Source: Schistocerca nitens (lineage: Eukaryota; Arthropoda; Insecta; Orthoptera; Acrididae). From it: a DNA stretch of 64,000 bases. A program made the translations under genes and the position numbers. The notes beneath the pieces are model-generated. The model made no database searches, was not told where the DNA came from, and saw nothing but the letters and a program-made list of their open reading frames with translations. Positions 11,241-21,640 of this stretch are shown here, in pieces. The stretch covers positions 482,215,376 through 482,279,375 of the forward strand of contig NC_064619.1 of NCBI RefSeq assembly GCF_023898315.1. Direction: 5' to 3'. Each line of letters starts with the position of its first letter. Position 1 is the first letter of the stretch.

Positions 11241-11858
11241 TGATACGTCTGCGTAAGCAGAAGAAACTAACGATCAAAGTCCGAAAACAATTTATTGGAC
11301 TGTTCAATTAACCAAAACAAATTCTCCAAGTATAACACTAACATAAAACAGTATCCGTCTTCGAATCACAACAACATACAAGAATAATATAGAAAACAAC
11401 TGAAATAATTTCCTACTAGTCTCTGCCAGAGACTTCTCCGATACAGCAAGCCTAATCCAGAGATCAGCGAGAAGATCCAAACCGGGCTGCCGGGGCGTCA
11501 GCTATCCATGTCTGCTGGCGGTCGATGAAATGCCGATGTGCGGCCGAGCGCCGGCCTTTATAGCGCTTCGGCGAATGAGGACCTTGGAACTATTTTCCAT
11601 CACGGGGTTTGACGTGTGAAAATAGTTCCGGGATCTGCAGCGACCTCTTCCTTATGTTCATGTGGGCTGGTAGTAGCCCCTGTTGGCCGCTGGTTTCTTT
11701 GCTGTGTTGTTGTTATTGTTGCGGCCGTTCATCAATATTGCCTGTCGGTTGTGTAGTGCTTCGGTGTGCCTGCGAAGTGGGCAACCCGCGGCTGCAGGCT
11801 GTCAGTTTGGTTGCTGATACTCTAGACGCCGTGATGTCTGGTGGAGAAGGGTACAGCA
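11241..11858 (-). repeat. 5' LTR (618 bp)
   Basis: Begins TGATACGTCTGCG on the plus strand and ends GGGTACAGCA. The first 267 bp match 9748-10014 with few differences. It is the upstream LTR because gag is read leftward from it. Confidence 0.85.
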
Positions 11859-12900
11859 AGTTTGGCTTTAGGAAAGGTAAAGGCACCAGAGATGAAATTG
11901 TGACGCGTTTGATAAAGGCAGCATGACTAAAGAAATATCAAGACATATTCATAGGATTTGTCGCTCTGGAAAAAGCGTTAGACAATGTAGAATGGTACAA
12001 GATGTTCGAAATTCTGAGGGAAAACGGGGTAAGCTTTAGGGAGAGACTCGCAATATACATGTGTAAGAGCGAAGAGGAAATAATAAGAGTGGAAGTTCAA
12101 GAACGAAGTGCTATGATTGAAAAGGGCGTGAGACATGGGTGTGGTCTTTCACACCTATTGTTCATTCTATACATCGAAGAAGCAACGGTGTAAATAAAAG
12201 AAAGGTTCAAGAATGGAATTAAAATTCAAGGTTAAAGGATTTCAGTGATGAAATTCGCTGATGACATTGCTATCCTCAGTGAAAGTGAAAAAGTATTACA
12301 AGATCTGCAGGATGGAATGAACAGTCTACTGAGTACAGACTACGGATTGAGCGTAAATCAAAGATAGAAGAAAGTAATGAGAAGTAGCAGAAACGAGAAC
12401 AGCGAGAAAATTAACATTAGGATCGATGGTCACGAGGTAGATGAAGTTAAGGAATTCTGCTACCAAGGCAGTAAAGTAACCCACGACGGATGGAGCAAGG
12501 AGGACTTGATGTAGATTAGCAATGGCAAAAAGGGCATTCTTGGCCAAGAGAAGTCTACTAATATCAACCATAACCCTTTATGTGAGAAACAAATTTCTGT
12601 GAAGTACAGTTGGAGCACAGTATTGTGTGGTAGTGAAATATGGACTGTGGAAAAACCGAAAAAAAGACAATCGAAGCCCTTGAGACGTGTTGCCATAGAA
12701 TAAGGTTGAAATTTAGTCGTAACGATAAGGTAAGGAAAGAGGAGGATCTCTGGAGAATCTAAGAGGAAAGGAATACATGGAAAACACTGACAGGAAGGTA
12801 CAGGATGGTAGAACATCTGTAAAGACATCACGGAATGGTACTAGAGGTAATTGTAGAAAATAAAGACTGTAGAGGAAAACAGATCGGAATATATCAACCA
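11859..12900 (+). pseudogene. RTE-like reverse transcriptase part
   Basis: Downstream half of the same ORF. It reads FGFRKGKGTRDEIVTRLI (RT motif 2 region), FVALEKALDNVEWYKMF, KGVRHGCGLSHLLFILYIEE (the PQG-like block of this clade) and MKFADDIAILSESEK, the catalytic YXDD-type box as FADD. After it come EVKEFCYQGSKVTHDGWS and LCGSEIWTVEK, the typical post-RT region. In-frame stops and small indels occur throughout, for example TAA after EEATV and TGA/TAG codons beyond 12190. Confidence 0.82.
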
Positions 12901-13029
12901 AATAATTGAAGATGCAGATTGCGATTGCTACTACAAGGTAAAGAGGCTTGCGCAGGAGAGGAATTTGTGGCGGCCCGCATCAGATCAGTCAGAAGACTGC
13001 TGACTCAACATTAAAAAAAAAAAAAAAAA

Positions 13030-13612
13030 TCTGGATTACTCTACTCAGTAATCGTGATTGAACTTTCTTAATACGAGAAAGCGTACTCTTGATTGGAAAC
13101 GACAATACGCAGACTTCGCAGCACACTATTACCTTCACAATTTAACTTCTAGATGAATAATCAGATCAAAAAATAACATTTTCAAACTACTGAAACGTAT
13201 TATGAAATATCAACTGTTGAAAAAAGCCGAAATACTGCACTCCAAGCGAACAACACACAATAATAATACAGAAGCATAAGCAAATTTCGTTCAGTTTTTG
13301 TTCAGAATCAGTATTCTAACTAAATTAAATAATTCATTTTAAATGAAGGAACACTCGACTGAAAGCCTGTTACTATGGAAACTAGCTGTTAGTTAATTTA
13401 GATTTACTCATTTATTTTTAAAGGGACAAAGTTTGATACAACTCTGTTAAATTAAGTGGCACATATGTGATACTCGATATTGCCTGGACTGAGGATTTCA
13501 GGCAATAATAACATAGGTCAATGGCGTAATCTACCACGCATAAATTGCACCCATTACAAACATTGTCTTCTAGGAAAACTACTGATGTCAAAACAGTCAT
13601 ACGGATTTACGA
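13030..13612. other. no recognised feature
   Basis: AT-rich flank between the A tail of the RTE-like element and the next SINE. Nothing recognised. Confidence 0.4.
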
Positions 13613-13623
13613 TTTAAATTACT

Positions 13624-13820
13624 TCTTTTTTAATGTGTGAAATCTTATGGGACTGAACTGCTAAGATCGTCAGTCCCTAAGCTTACACACTACTTAACGT
13701 AAATTATCCTAAGGACAAACACACACACCCATGCCCGAGGGAGGACTCGAACCTCCGCCGGGACGAGCCTCACAGTCCATGACTGCAGCGGCCTCGACCG
13801 CTCGGCTAATCCCGCGCGGC
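13624..13820 (-). repeat. tRNA-derived SINE, family C
   Basis: Minus-strand copy. Read in its own direction, the head contains GCGGGATTAGCCGAGCGG and box B GAGGTTCGAGTCC, the body GTGTGTGTTTGTCCTTAGG, and the 3' end a TTAAGTCC-type block and TTTCACACATT. It is flanked by an 11-bp target duplication TTTAAATTACT (13613-13623 and 13821-13831), so the ends are exact. Confidence 0.92.
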
Positions 13821-13831
13821 TTTAAATTACT

Positions 13832-14289
13832 GATCACTCTAAGTGCCAGTCTTACAGTCTTATGACGCTGACATCATCAAACGTCGTAATCTTGTGCAGA
13901 AACTGGTCGGCCGACGGAAGCGACAGAAGGGGGAGAACTGCTCCACATCCGAAGTTTGCGACAGCTCATTAATACTGTCCAGTGGCACAAATTGTTGTCA
14001 ATGACTTCTTCTCTAGCCACTTGCCCACTGCAGTACAGCGAGTGTTAACAATTTGAAGAAACTGGTTGCTGCTGAAATGCGCATCGCAAATGCACCCGAT
14101 CGCAAGTCCGCCGTTTTAGAGCCCGCCTCGCGGCTCAACCCTGCGGCTAACACAGCGTACGCCGGCCTCATTCCAGCCTCTTGGCCAGCGGGTGCACCCG
14201 CACAAGACAAGCTTCAAAGTCATTGTTAGGCAGTCGTAATAGTCCTAACCATTACAATTCTCTTATTTATCCACATTTTAAGCACAGAC
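13832..14289. other. no recognised feature
   Basis: Includes a short GC-rich stretch near 14090-14200. The minus-strand frame there has no recognisable family. Confidence 0.35.
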
Positions 14290-15060
14290 CTTCAGTCCCC
14301 TTCAAATTACACCCCACTGGCAGCACTAATACACTTGTCTAATCTTTCATTCCACTTTTCATAACACTGACTAAATTAATCTTTTGCGAGGGTTGACAGC
14401 GCCTTTTTCGTTTTCTTCTTCACATCAGCAACATCAGAATAACGTTTTCCTTTCACGTAGGACCGATGACCATAGCAGTCTGGTCCCTTTAATCCCACAA
14501 ACCAAACCAATCTTTCACGTCCCTTTTCATTATCTAGGAAACAAACACGAGTCACACGGGGCAAGGTCGGGTGAGTGAGGCGGGTGAGGAACAGAGGTCA
14601 TACCATTTTTGGTCGAAAACTGTTGTACAGGCTGGATTGTATCAACAGGGGCATTATCATGATGGAAAATCCTGTCACCCGACTGCCACAAATCAGGTCG
14701 ATGACGCAGCACACTGTTGCGCAATCTTTTCAATACTTCCCAGTGAATAATCTGGTTAACTGTCTGACCCTGTGGGATAAACTCTGAATCAACAATTCGT
14801 CTCACATCTAAAAAACAAATCAGCTTTCTTTTAATGTTTGATTTCACCGGATGAGCTTCCTTGGGGCGTGGCGAACTTCAAGTCTTGCACGGGCTTAATT
14901 TGTTGCTTTCATTCAGGATCATACAGCATAGCACCTGTGATAATGTTTGAAAAAAGTTTGGATCATTTCGGGACTCTTCCTTCAAAGCACAGCAAATTCC
15001 GCGCGATCTTGTTCATGTCAGCAGTCAGCAGTCGTGGCACGAATTTTGCAGCTGCTCTAT
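14290..15060 (-). pseudogene. mariner transposase relic
   Basis: Minus-strand mariner (DD34D, SETMAR-like) remnant. From high to low coordinate: AAKFVPRLLTADMNK (about 15050), a degraded HYHRCY block corresponding to the GDETW region, IVDSEFIPQGQTVNQ, LRHRPDLWQSGD, HHDNAPVDT (second aspartate block), VPHPPHSPDLAPCD (third aspartate) and FPR. After a 53-bp SINE insertion it continues VKGKRYSDVADVKKKT and ends near 14300 with YEKWNERLDKCIS. Frameshifts, stops and the SINE disable it. The N-terminal DNA-binding domain is missing. Confidence 0.85.
14459..14511 (+). repeat. SINE 3' fragment in the mariner relic
   Basis: A 53-bp 5'-truncated SINE tail (GGACCGATGACCATAGCAG to CCAAACCAAT) flanked by a 9-bp duplication CTTTCACGT (14450-14458 and 14512-14520). 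It lies between the FPR and VKGKRY blocks of the transposase. Confidence 0.8.
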
Positions 15061-15119
15061 TCATTCCCTATGATTACAGTAGTTACACATTAACATTACA
15101 AAAATGGAATTTTTGATTA

Positions 15120-15834
15120 AAGTGCGCTTCATAAAAAATAGGTAAGGAACGATAAATCTGACGATATTAGTTTATATTCCAGAAACAATAAAATTGTCGT
15201 CTACTGACGTTGTTGGGGCGTTTGCAGAGTCCGAGGTTCGACTTCGCTGGTCCGTTCACACTAACTTCCGTATGCAGTGGGCCTGTGCCGACTCACCACC
15301 AGGTGCACCAATAGTGGCCGCTCCAGTCTGCAACGACGATGCGCCTGCATGATCTCCTGGTGACCACCATGAACTCGACAGTTCCTGGCGGCGTAGAGGC
15401 AAGGTGGGGACAAGTCCCAGAAATTTTCAATTTTTCTAATATTTTGGTCAATGAGGGGTAGAGTCTTCCGCGATTTCGAAAAGAAGTCATTGGCTGGGCT
15501 GTTACCTGTAACCATTCCTAATTCCAGCCCTGTCTGATTATTTAGCTAAATCAAAAACTGTTTTATTTTACCCCACAAAATGGGGTAAAGTCAAGCAGTG
15601 TGGTTCTTTGCCCTATTTGGGATCAACATGGATAAAAAAGGATGACTAAACAAAAAGCACTTGAAATAACTCTTTGTCAGACTGTTGTACTGTAGCCAAG
15701 TTATCGAACACAATATTGAACTATAATGTCTCGTAAATTTGAACACAATGCTTAAAAACACCTGAAAAAATAACAGTTTCTTCTCCACGAAAGAAGGATT
15801 AGCAGGTTAAACTGAAAGAGTTCCATTTCTGAGG
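15120..15834. other. no recognised gene; GGGGTA-type inverted repeat
   Basis: No coding family seen. Near 15568-15595 is a small palindromic motif, TTTACCCCAC followed by GTGGGGTAAAG-like sequence. A related CACCCCACG/AACCCCACC stretch occurs at 16715-16740, so these could be ends of an old DNA transposon surrounding the acidic ORF, which is unproven. Confidence 0.3.
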
Positions 15835-16152
15835 CTAAGCTATCGAGATTCCTAGTAGCATAGTACACTTTGTTAGGTCCTCTGTTTTTTCATTGAATTC
15901 CCAGGAACCCGGGCTCTTGTTCTTGATCTTGTCTTCTTCTTCTTCTTCTCGGTCTTCGGATACTTCTTCGTCAAATAGTATGTCCATATCTATGTCTGAG
16001 ATACCGTCATGATTTGAAAAGCTTGAATCTAACTCTGAAAGATAATCAACTGGATGTTTGATCTGTTTTCTTCCTTTTTTTGGCGTAGATGTAAAGAAAT
16101 CTAGGTTACGTCGTTTTGCTTCTATAGCATACCCTTTCCTTTTTTGGCACAT
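15835..16152 (-). CDS. unclassified acidic ORF, possible transposase C-terminus
   Basis: A 105-codon minus-strand frame starting at an in-frame ATG. It has a basic start (CQKRKGYAIEAKRR), then FFTSTPKKGRKQIKHP, an acidic middle (DISDIDMDILFDEEVSEDRE followed by several glutamates), and ends LLGISIA. The basic S/T-TP-KK stretch followed by an acidic tail resembles the C-termini of pogo/Tigger-type transposases, but I see no catalytic core nearby, and the resemblance is weak. It could equally be an exon of an unknown gene or chance. A CT-rich run on the plus strand encodes the glutamates. Confidence 0.3.
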   Translation of the reverse strand: MCQKRKGYAIEAKRRNLDFFTSTPKKGRKQIKHPVDYLSELDSSFSNHDGISDIDMDILFDEEVSEDREEEEEDKIKNKSPGSWEFNEKTEDLTKCTMLLGISIA

Positions 16153-16792
16153 GATTCCTTCTTAAGTATCAAGCTTTTCTTTTCCCATGCATACTTCTTC
16201 CATTCGTTCTTTACTGCGTGTCGACGTTAGAAACACAGCTTCAGTGCTCTGCCAGAAAGTTTGCCCTAAATCTTTATTCTATACAGAGGAAATATATCTT
16301 GAGGTGAGGTAATGTTATATTTTGCGCGGATTACCAAAACTTGTCGCCACATTGTTGGAGCTACGGGGATTTACTCCAAGGCCCCTGCGGGGATATGCCC
16401 CATTTCGCCATTTTCTGATAGATACGCCATTCTTGGTTTTGGGAACCAAATGTAACAATTATATCCACGCAAAAGTGAAGCTTAGATGCAGTAGCGCCAA
16501 CAAGTAATTCGTTCATTCTTCTTTTCAAATCCTACATTTACAGTGTTCAAGTGAAACATCATAAAAGTCAGATGTAAGTCATACGAAACAGACACACTTT
16601 GTTGTCACCTCTGAAGCGGGCCTGCCGGGGACAATAAGCTATAATAAGACATACCTGCTACCTGGTGGTCAACTCCTGAACCGATGACAGTTCAAAACCT
16701 CAATGCGTCTTTTCACCCCACGTGCCGTTTTAACCCCACCTATCCTACAGCTTTCAGGCAAGCAACCTCCACTGCATCGCATATCAAGATTC
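16153..16792. other. no recognised feature
   Basis: Contains short GC-rich patches near 16360-16440, but no gene family or interspersed repeat that I can name. Confidence 0.35.
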
Positions 16793-17925
16793 CGTGGTGC
16801 GTTTGACAGTGTGGACGTGAACGTTCTGATACGGAAGCTGCATTCGACGAACGTGCCGATCTCGTCACCCGAAACCTTTACTCTGTCTTACGACATCGTG
16901 CAATATTCGTGTGACAACAGGACAGTACCTCGACTGATCTATAGAGTTCTGCCACAGGGCTCCATTTTGAGTCTTACTCTTTATTCACTGTACTTGTCGG
17001 GACTTCGCACAATCCTCGGTCCTGTAGTGAATACCCTAATGTACGCCGACGCCATCTGCATGTGCACGTTTCCTTTCAGCTTGTGGATCACGCTAATGTG
17101 GGGGATCAAGCGGCGGATGTGCAGTTCCCATGGACATGTAGAACTGTACTCAATCTGTCAGATACCAAACCTTGGTCGGTTGTCTTTACACCGCAGAGAC
17201 GGTCAATAACTACCATTCCAATGAGGAGATCGGTCAAATGTTTGTACCCTATTTCGTCATGAGACTGACGAGGGCATCCCATGAGGAATATTCGATTACC
17301 AAGATCGGTCAATCACTCAACATTAGTCGAGCGATAAGCCGCGTACAATGCGAAGCTGATGTGACAATCGCATTCACTCTTTAAGATGGCCTGATTCGTT
17401 CTAAATTGGATTATGGGTGCGCGTTATATGGCATCTGTACTAAGCAAGATCAATACTGTGCAGTACCGCGCTATATGAATCCCTCTTGCGGCACTGAATT
17501 CTACGTCTGTGAACACGCTTTTGAGGGAGGCAAGAAAGATGCCCCTACAACTAAGGAGGAATTTCTTGACTCAGAAATTCATACCTATTTGAGCAGCGCA
17601 TGCAGATGATCCTCTCCTTCATAGACTGCTTCATTCGGGACAACGAGTATGTCGATAGTATACGAGGAAAGAGGGCACCTCTACCAGTTCAAAGTCGCAG
17701 ACATCAAAGATATCTGCTATACCCTGGTGCTGAAACACTATCAGCCCCATGCATTTAGGTTGGAATAGGAAGTACTGAACTACCTGCCCAAAGTCTTCTA
17801 TCAGCAAGGAGCGTCGGATCCATCGTTCACTACTCCTACTGATTACTCCCGTCTTAATACATCAGCATGACGGTCTTCAGTCCATATATTCACAGATGGT
17901 GTGGCGTCCTACACTATTAAAAGAA
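16793..17925 (+). pseudogene. R1-like non-LTR ORF, RT to RNase H start
   Basis: Plus-strand reverse transcriptase of an R1/I-type non-LTR element (these clades carry RNase H). The RT reads RGAFDSVDVNVLIRKLHS, VLPQGSILSLTLYSLYLS (the PQGS box) and LMYADAICMC, where the YADD catalytic box has YADA, losing the second aspartate. The C-terminal region from about 17390 reads DGLIRSKLDYGCALYGICTK. At 17890-17910 the RNase H domain starts (VHIFTDGVAS). There are several frame changes and a stop after DVTIAFTL. The element breaks off at about 17925; its continuation is recognisable from about 21000. Confidence 0.75.
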
Positions 17926-19143
17926 ATATAATCCATTTACATCTCATAAATGTAACGGAATTTCCAACGTAGCTTCCGTAGTTTAGACAGGAGTGTAGTT
18001 ATGAGCGTTGTAAGATGGCTATTTTTTGATGATGTTACTGGATGTGTTAATATTTGTAAATGAAAATGATATGTTTGAAGAATTGTGGTCAGAGAAACAG
18101 TTGTTAGGCGACAGTGTCTCTGTCTGCGACGGCAGCACTGTGGAGTTGTAGAATCTTTGACAGTCAGTAGGGGACAGCTGCCGTGGGCAGCAAACGGGAT
18201 TCGTGGAGTGTATAGTAATGCCTGGACGCACTTACTATGTGAGTTGCAGATTTATTACGAGGAGGAACGATTACTCAGAACAATGGTTGGATAGCATACG
18301 GACATAAAAATGTTTTGAAATGAAGAACAACGAATTATTTGAGGTAAAGAGTTTATTTTTATTTTTGTACAGCTGTATTGTTGGTCCACTTCATCCTCCT
18401 CACAGTCGAGTTTTTGATAATTAGTCTATGGCTGATCTTCTGAGTTCATTTACTGTACCATGGAATTTATTAGATCAAATGAATTTTTATATAAGAGTCT
18501 ATAAGCGTTTTCTTTTATAGATTCCTTCCTAACTGAAATTTCAGTACTTAAAGGTTAAGTCATGTGTTTCATTGGCATTCTGTGTCGAAAATATGTACCC
18601 AATTTCCCTGGACCAACTGCAGTTAGTTTTTAGCAGTACTTTTTTAGCTGTTGCGCAGTCTTGCTGTGTTGCTGTTTCTGCCAGTACATCATTTTCCAAG
18701 GGAAACTCGTAATACTTTATTGCTTCGTCCTTTTGCGCAATGTCGGTTGTGCCAAATTCTTTATTTTACCTGGGCCGTATGCCAGTGCAGAAATTTTCGT
18801 GTGTTTCGGGTTACATTCTTATACAGGTCGACATTACAGTCTTTTTATACATTTACGTTTTTTCCAAACAGTTCGCACTGACCAAGTTTACCCAGTGTGA
18901 AATTATTGGTTTGCTTATTTATTTGGTTTTGAATGAGATCGGATTTCACACACACACAGGATTCTTTTTAATTGCGTGTAAGTGATGTAGCTTTGAGCTC
19001 AGTATCACATTTAGGTTGTCAGTTCACATTCCCAGGTTTATATTTACGATAACACTCACACAAGTAAAGACGACTCACTCACAACGTGTTTAATCAAGTT
19101 CCATTTCTTGGGCTGTCGTTGTGACGATCAGCTAGTTAATAAA
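17926..19143. other. no recognised gene; left part of a 3 kb insertion
   Basis: AT-rich sequence that interrupts the R1-like RNase H domain together with 19144-20999. No family recognised. Short frames near 18650-18985 overlap each other in all plus frames and lack motifs. Confidence 0.35.
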
Positions 19144-19214
19144 CAGGGTGCGTCAAAAAATGTATACACACTTTGAACTGTCATAGACAATTTATTTCCC
19201 GTTCTACAAGGTTA

Positions 19215-19357
19215 GCTAAGGTCGCAGGTTCGAATCCTGCCTCCGGCATTGATGTGTGTGTTGTCCTCAGGTTAGTTAGGTTTAAGTAGTTTTAAGTGCT
19301 AGGGGACTGATGACCTCAGCCGTTAAGTCCCATAGTGCTCAGAGCCATTTGAACCAT
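19215..19357 (+). repeat. 5'-truncated SINE, family B
   Basis: Starts at GCTAAGGTCGCAGGTTCG, just before box B, so the box A half is missing. The body and 3' end CAGAGCCATTTGAACCA are intact. It is flanked by the direct repeat TTCTACAAGGTTA (19202-19214 and 19358-19370), which shows insertion of an already truncated copy into the mariner-like element. Confidence 0.9.
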
Positions 19358-19431
19358 TTCTACAAGGTTAAATATGTGTGAGAAAGTAATGTTATGTTTC
19401 TTCAACAGGTGGCAGCAGTGGCCCATGGCAC

Positions 19432-20429
19432 GTGCGTTTGAGCTTTGAAGCGCGGAAGCAGATAATTAAGTGGTACTGGAAGTTTGAGATTGTAGCTGCG
19501 GTTCGAAGACAGTGGAGAAGTGAGTATGGTACAGAACCACCTTCAAGGTTAACAATTACACGTCTACAAGACAAATTCGAAATTCATGGAACAGTGTGTG
19601 ATGTGCATAAAGGTCGATCAGGGCGACCTCGTACAGTTACAAGTGATGATTCCACAACTGCGGTCTTTGAACTATTTCAGCGTTCGCCTCAAAAAGCATT
19701 CTGAAGAAATGCAAGTTTCGTGTGTACATTCCACGGCTGGTGCAACAGCTAAGTGACGACGATCCAGATCGAAGGTTAGAATTTTGTGAATGGGTTCAGG
19801 AGATGGTGAGACGTGAACCGGAATTTATGGGTAGCATAGTTTGGTCTGACGAAGCCCAGTTCAAACTCAATGGAACTGTCAATAGGCACAATTTTGTGTA
19901 CTGGGCTGAAGATTATTCTCACATTACAGTTGAAAAGGCTGTGAATTTGGCTGATGTAAATGTGTGGTGTGGTTTGTCTGCAAGGGGACTCATTGGGCCT
20001 TTCCGCTTTGAAGGTACTGCTACTGGAGAAACGTACCTAACAATGCTTGCTGACTCCATATTCCCTGCCATTCGTGCATTATACGGTAATGATGAGTTTT
20101 ATTTCCAACAAGATGGCGCCCCGCCGCACTATCATAGGGACGTACCAGCATACCTGGATTACAATGTGCCAGGCCAGTGGATAGGACGCAGGGGACCAAT
20201 CGAGTTTGCTGCACGCTCTCCAGACCTCACGCGGCTGGATTTCTTCTTAACGGGCACGGTAAAAGATGTGGCGTACAACTGTAAACCACGTAACCTGGAC
20301 ACACTTTGGAATGAGATTCAGGCAGTGCGCGCAGAAATCTCATTGGATACTTTGGTACGACGTACGGAATCAATGGTGACTCATACTCAGATATGTATTT
20401 ATGCTGAAGGCCACCAGTTTGAACATTAA
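19432..20429 (+). pseudogene. mariner-like transposase, nearly complete
   Basis: Best-preserved transposase in the window. N-terminus (19432-19704): RLSFEARKQIIKWYWKF, a helix-turn-helix stretch with PPSRLTITRLQDKF, and RSGRPRTVTSDD. A deletion at about 19700 joins SPQKA to ILKKCKFRVYIPRL and shifts the frame. The catalytic part (19722-20429) has VWSDEAQFKLNGTVNRHN, VNVWCGLSARGLIGPF, FQQDGAPPHYHRDV and ARSPDLTRLDFFL, so all three acidic residues survive; 36 residues separate the second and third. It ends EGHQFEH, the usual family end. The loss is confined to a short linker between DNA-binding and catalytic domains, so decay is recent compared with neighbouring relics. Confidence 0.88.
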
Positions 20430-20565
20430 TCACACTTGCAAAGTACATTTATTTTTCCAATTAGACTTTAAGCTTTCCATTTCCAGAAATGTAACATTGT
20501 AGAACGGGAAATAAATTTTCTATGACGCTTCAAAGTGTGTCTACATTTTTTTGATGCACCCTGTA

Positions 20566-20999
20566 TTTATCTTATAGTACTCTTGCTTCATCCTTAATGA
20601 AAAACGAATCACCAGCACAAAACTGACTCTGCACAATCTTAAACACACTGAGCAGGGTACAGCATTAAGTAACGTGGGATGTATAGGTAAAACGATATGA
20701 AATAAAAAATTCAGAGTATTTACCTTAAAGTGTGTAACTCAGCTTAAATGTTTCTCTACAGAAAAATTACATTAGACGCACACCACTGAGCGTATATGTA
20801 GATATTCAAATACTACTATATACTGCTGAAAATGCGATCTATGGAGAATAATTTCAGATCAGTCGCACATGCGTCCTTGTTCCAATGGCGCTAATACTCA
20901 TCAGATAGAAGAAGATGGATCTAATCTGAGTCTAAAGAAGTTACTGTGGATGCAGAGATTAATTAAACTTAGCAAACGTATACTAGCAATAAAAATAAG
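20566..20999. other. no recognised gene; right part of the 3 kb insertion
   Basis: AT-rich. It continues the DNA that interrupts the R1-like element. Nothing recognised. Confidence 0.35.
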
Positions 21000-21004
21000 T
21001 TTGG

Positions 21005-21640
21005 GACATTATCTTGGATTACGTTTAAGCTTCCGACGGAAGCCAGCCACTTCACTGCCGCAGTTCTTGCAGTTAAGGGAGCTCTTAGAAATGCGGCAAA
21101 TAATTTCGCTGACATCCTTATTATCAAGCATTCGAGGACTGCACCGGAAAAGCGATGTAAACAGCAGTGGGACTCAAACACTAAACGCCCTGTGCTCGAT
21201 GTACTGAAGTTAATCTACCAGTGAATGCCAACATAAACGTATCCAATTATTATGGATCATGAGCCACTCTGGTATCTCGTATAACGGGTTGGTGGACCAC
21301 CTGGCGAAACAAAGTGTGATTGATAGCCAGCCTTACCACACTTTTCTTCCTCAGACATATTTCGTTGCCGATGTAAAGAAACGCGGTTTTCAAGAGTAGT
21401 CACAGATGTGGCTGATCTCCCAACAGTCCAAAGAAACACAACATGCCTCAGTACAACTAAGCATTCCACAAAAACGTTGTTTTTCACAAATAAAGCTGTC
21501 TAGACGTCATACCACTACTATAACGCACATCCGGCTGGGTCACGCATGTTACGCTTCGCATCTGTATAGGATGAAATATCATGCAAAGTACACCCAGCTG
21601 AGATGGCAGACCTCATCTACGTGATAGTAGGGGTCCCCTT
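21005..21640 (+). pseudogene. R1-like non-LTR ORF, RNase H and C-terminus
   Basis: Continuation of the RNase H domain begun near 17890. Decayed frames read KLPTEASHFTAAVLAVKGAL, ADILIIKHSRTA (usual I-SDS-TA), RIQLLWIMSHSGISYNGLVD followed by HLAK (usual W-PSH-GI-GNE-AD-LAK), then FSQIKLSRRHTTTITHIRLG, the T-RLR-GH motif of the C-terminal region. Order and orientation fit a single element split between the FTDG and KLPTEAS blocks. Stops and frameshifts are present. Confidence 0.72.

Larger units (their letters stand above)
9748..11858 (-). mobile_element. LTR retrotransposon, internally deleted (Ty3-like)
   Basis: A 2.1 kb minus-strand LTR element inserted in the RTE-like RT. The ends are TG at 9748 and CA at 11857-11858, with a 5-bp direct repeat AGTTT on both sides (9743-9747 and 11859-11863). 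The full 5' LTR is 11241-11858. The 3' LTR survives only as 9748-10014 because a deletion removed everything from the start of protease through the first part of that LTR. What remains inside is gag and a few residues of protease. Assignment to the Ty3 group rests on the 5-bp duplication, the Gag type and the retropepsin start. Confidence 0.82.
8691..13029 (+). mobile_element. RTE-like non-LTR retrotransposon, split by an LTR element
   Basis: Plus-strand, 5'-incomplete non-LTR element in two parts: 8691-9747 (end of the endonuclease and linker) and 11859-13029 (reverse transcriptase and 3' end). The parts rejoin at DQF/GFRKGKGTRDE once the LTR element at 9748-11858 and one copy of its 5-bp target duplication AGTTT are removed. 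It ends in a 17-nt A run at 13013-13029. Confidence 0.85.
19144..20563 (+). mobile_element. mariner-like element with 70 bp inverted repeats
   Basis: A 1.42 kb element starting CAGGGTGCGTCAAAAAA and ending TTTTTTGATGCACCCTG. The first about 68 bp match the reverse complement of the last about 68 bp, including the block ATTTATTTCCCGTTCTAC. TA follows the right end (20564). The left flank is AA, so one side of the target duplication is altered. It contains one transposase gene and a SINE in the 5' untranslated part. Confidence 0.88.

Noticed and set aside
9971..11307. Plus-strand and alternate-frame ORFs over the gag region as separate genes
   Set aside because: They are shadows of the minus-strand gag; the zinc-knuckle frame is the one with family motifs.
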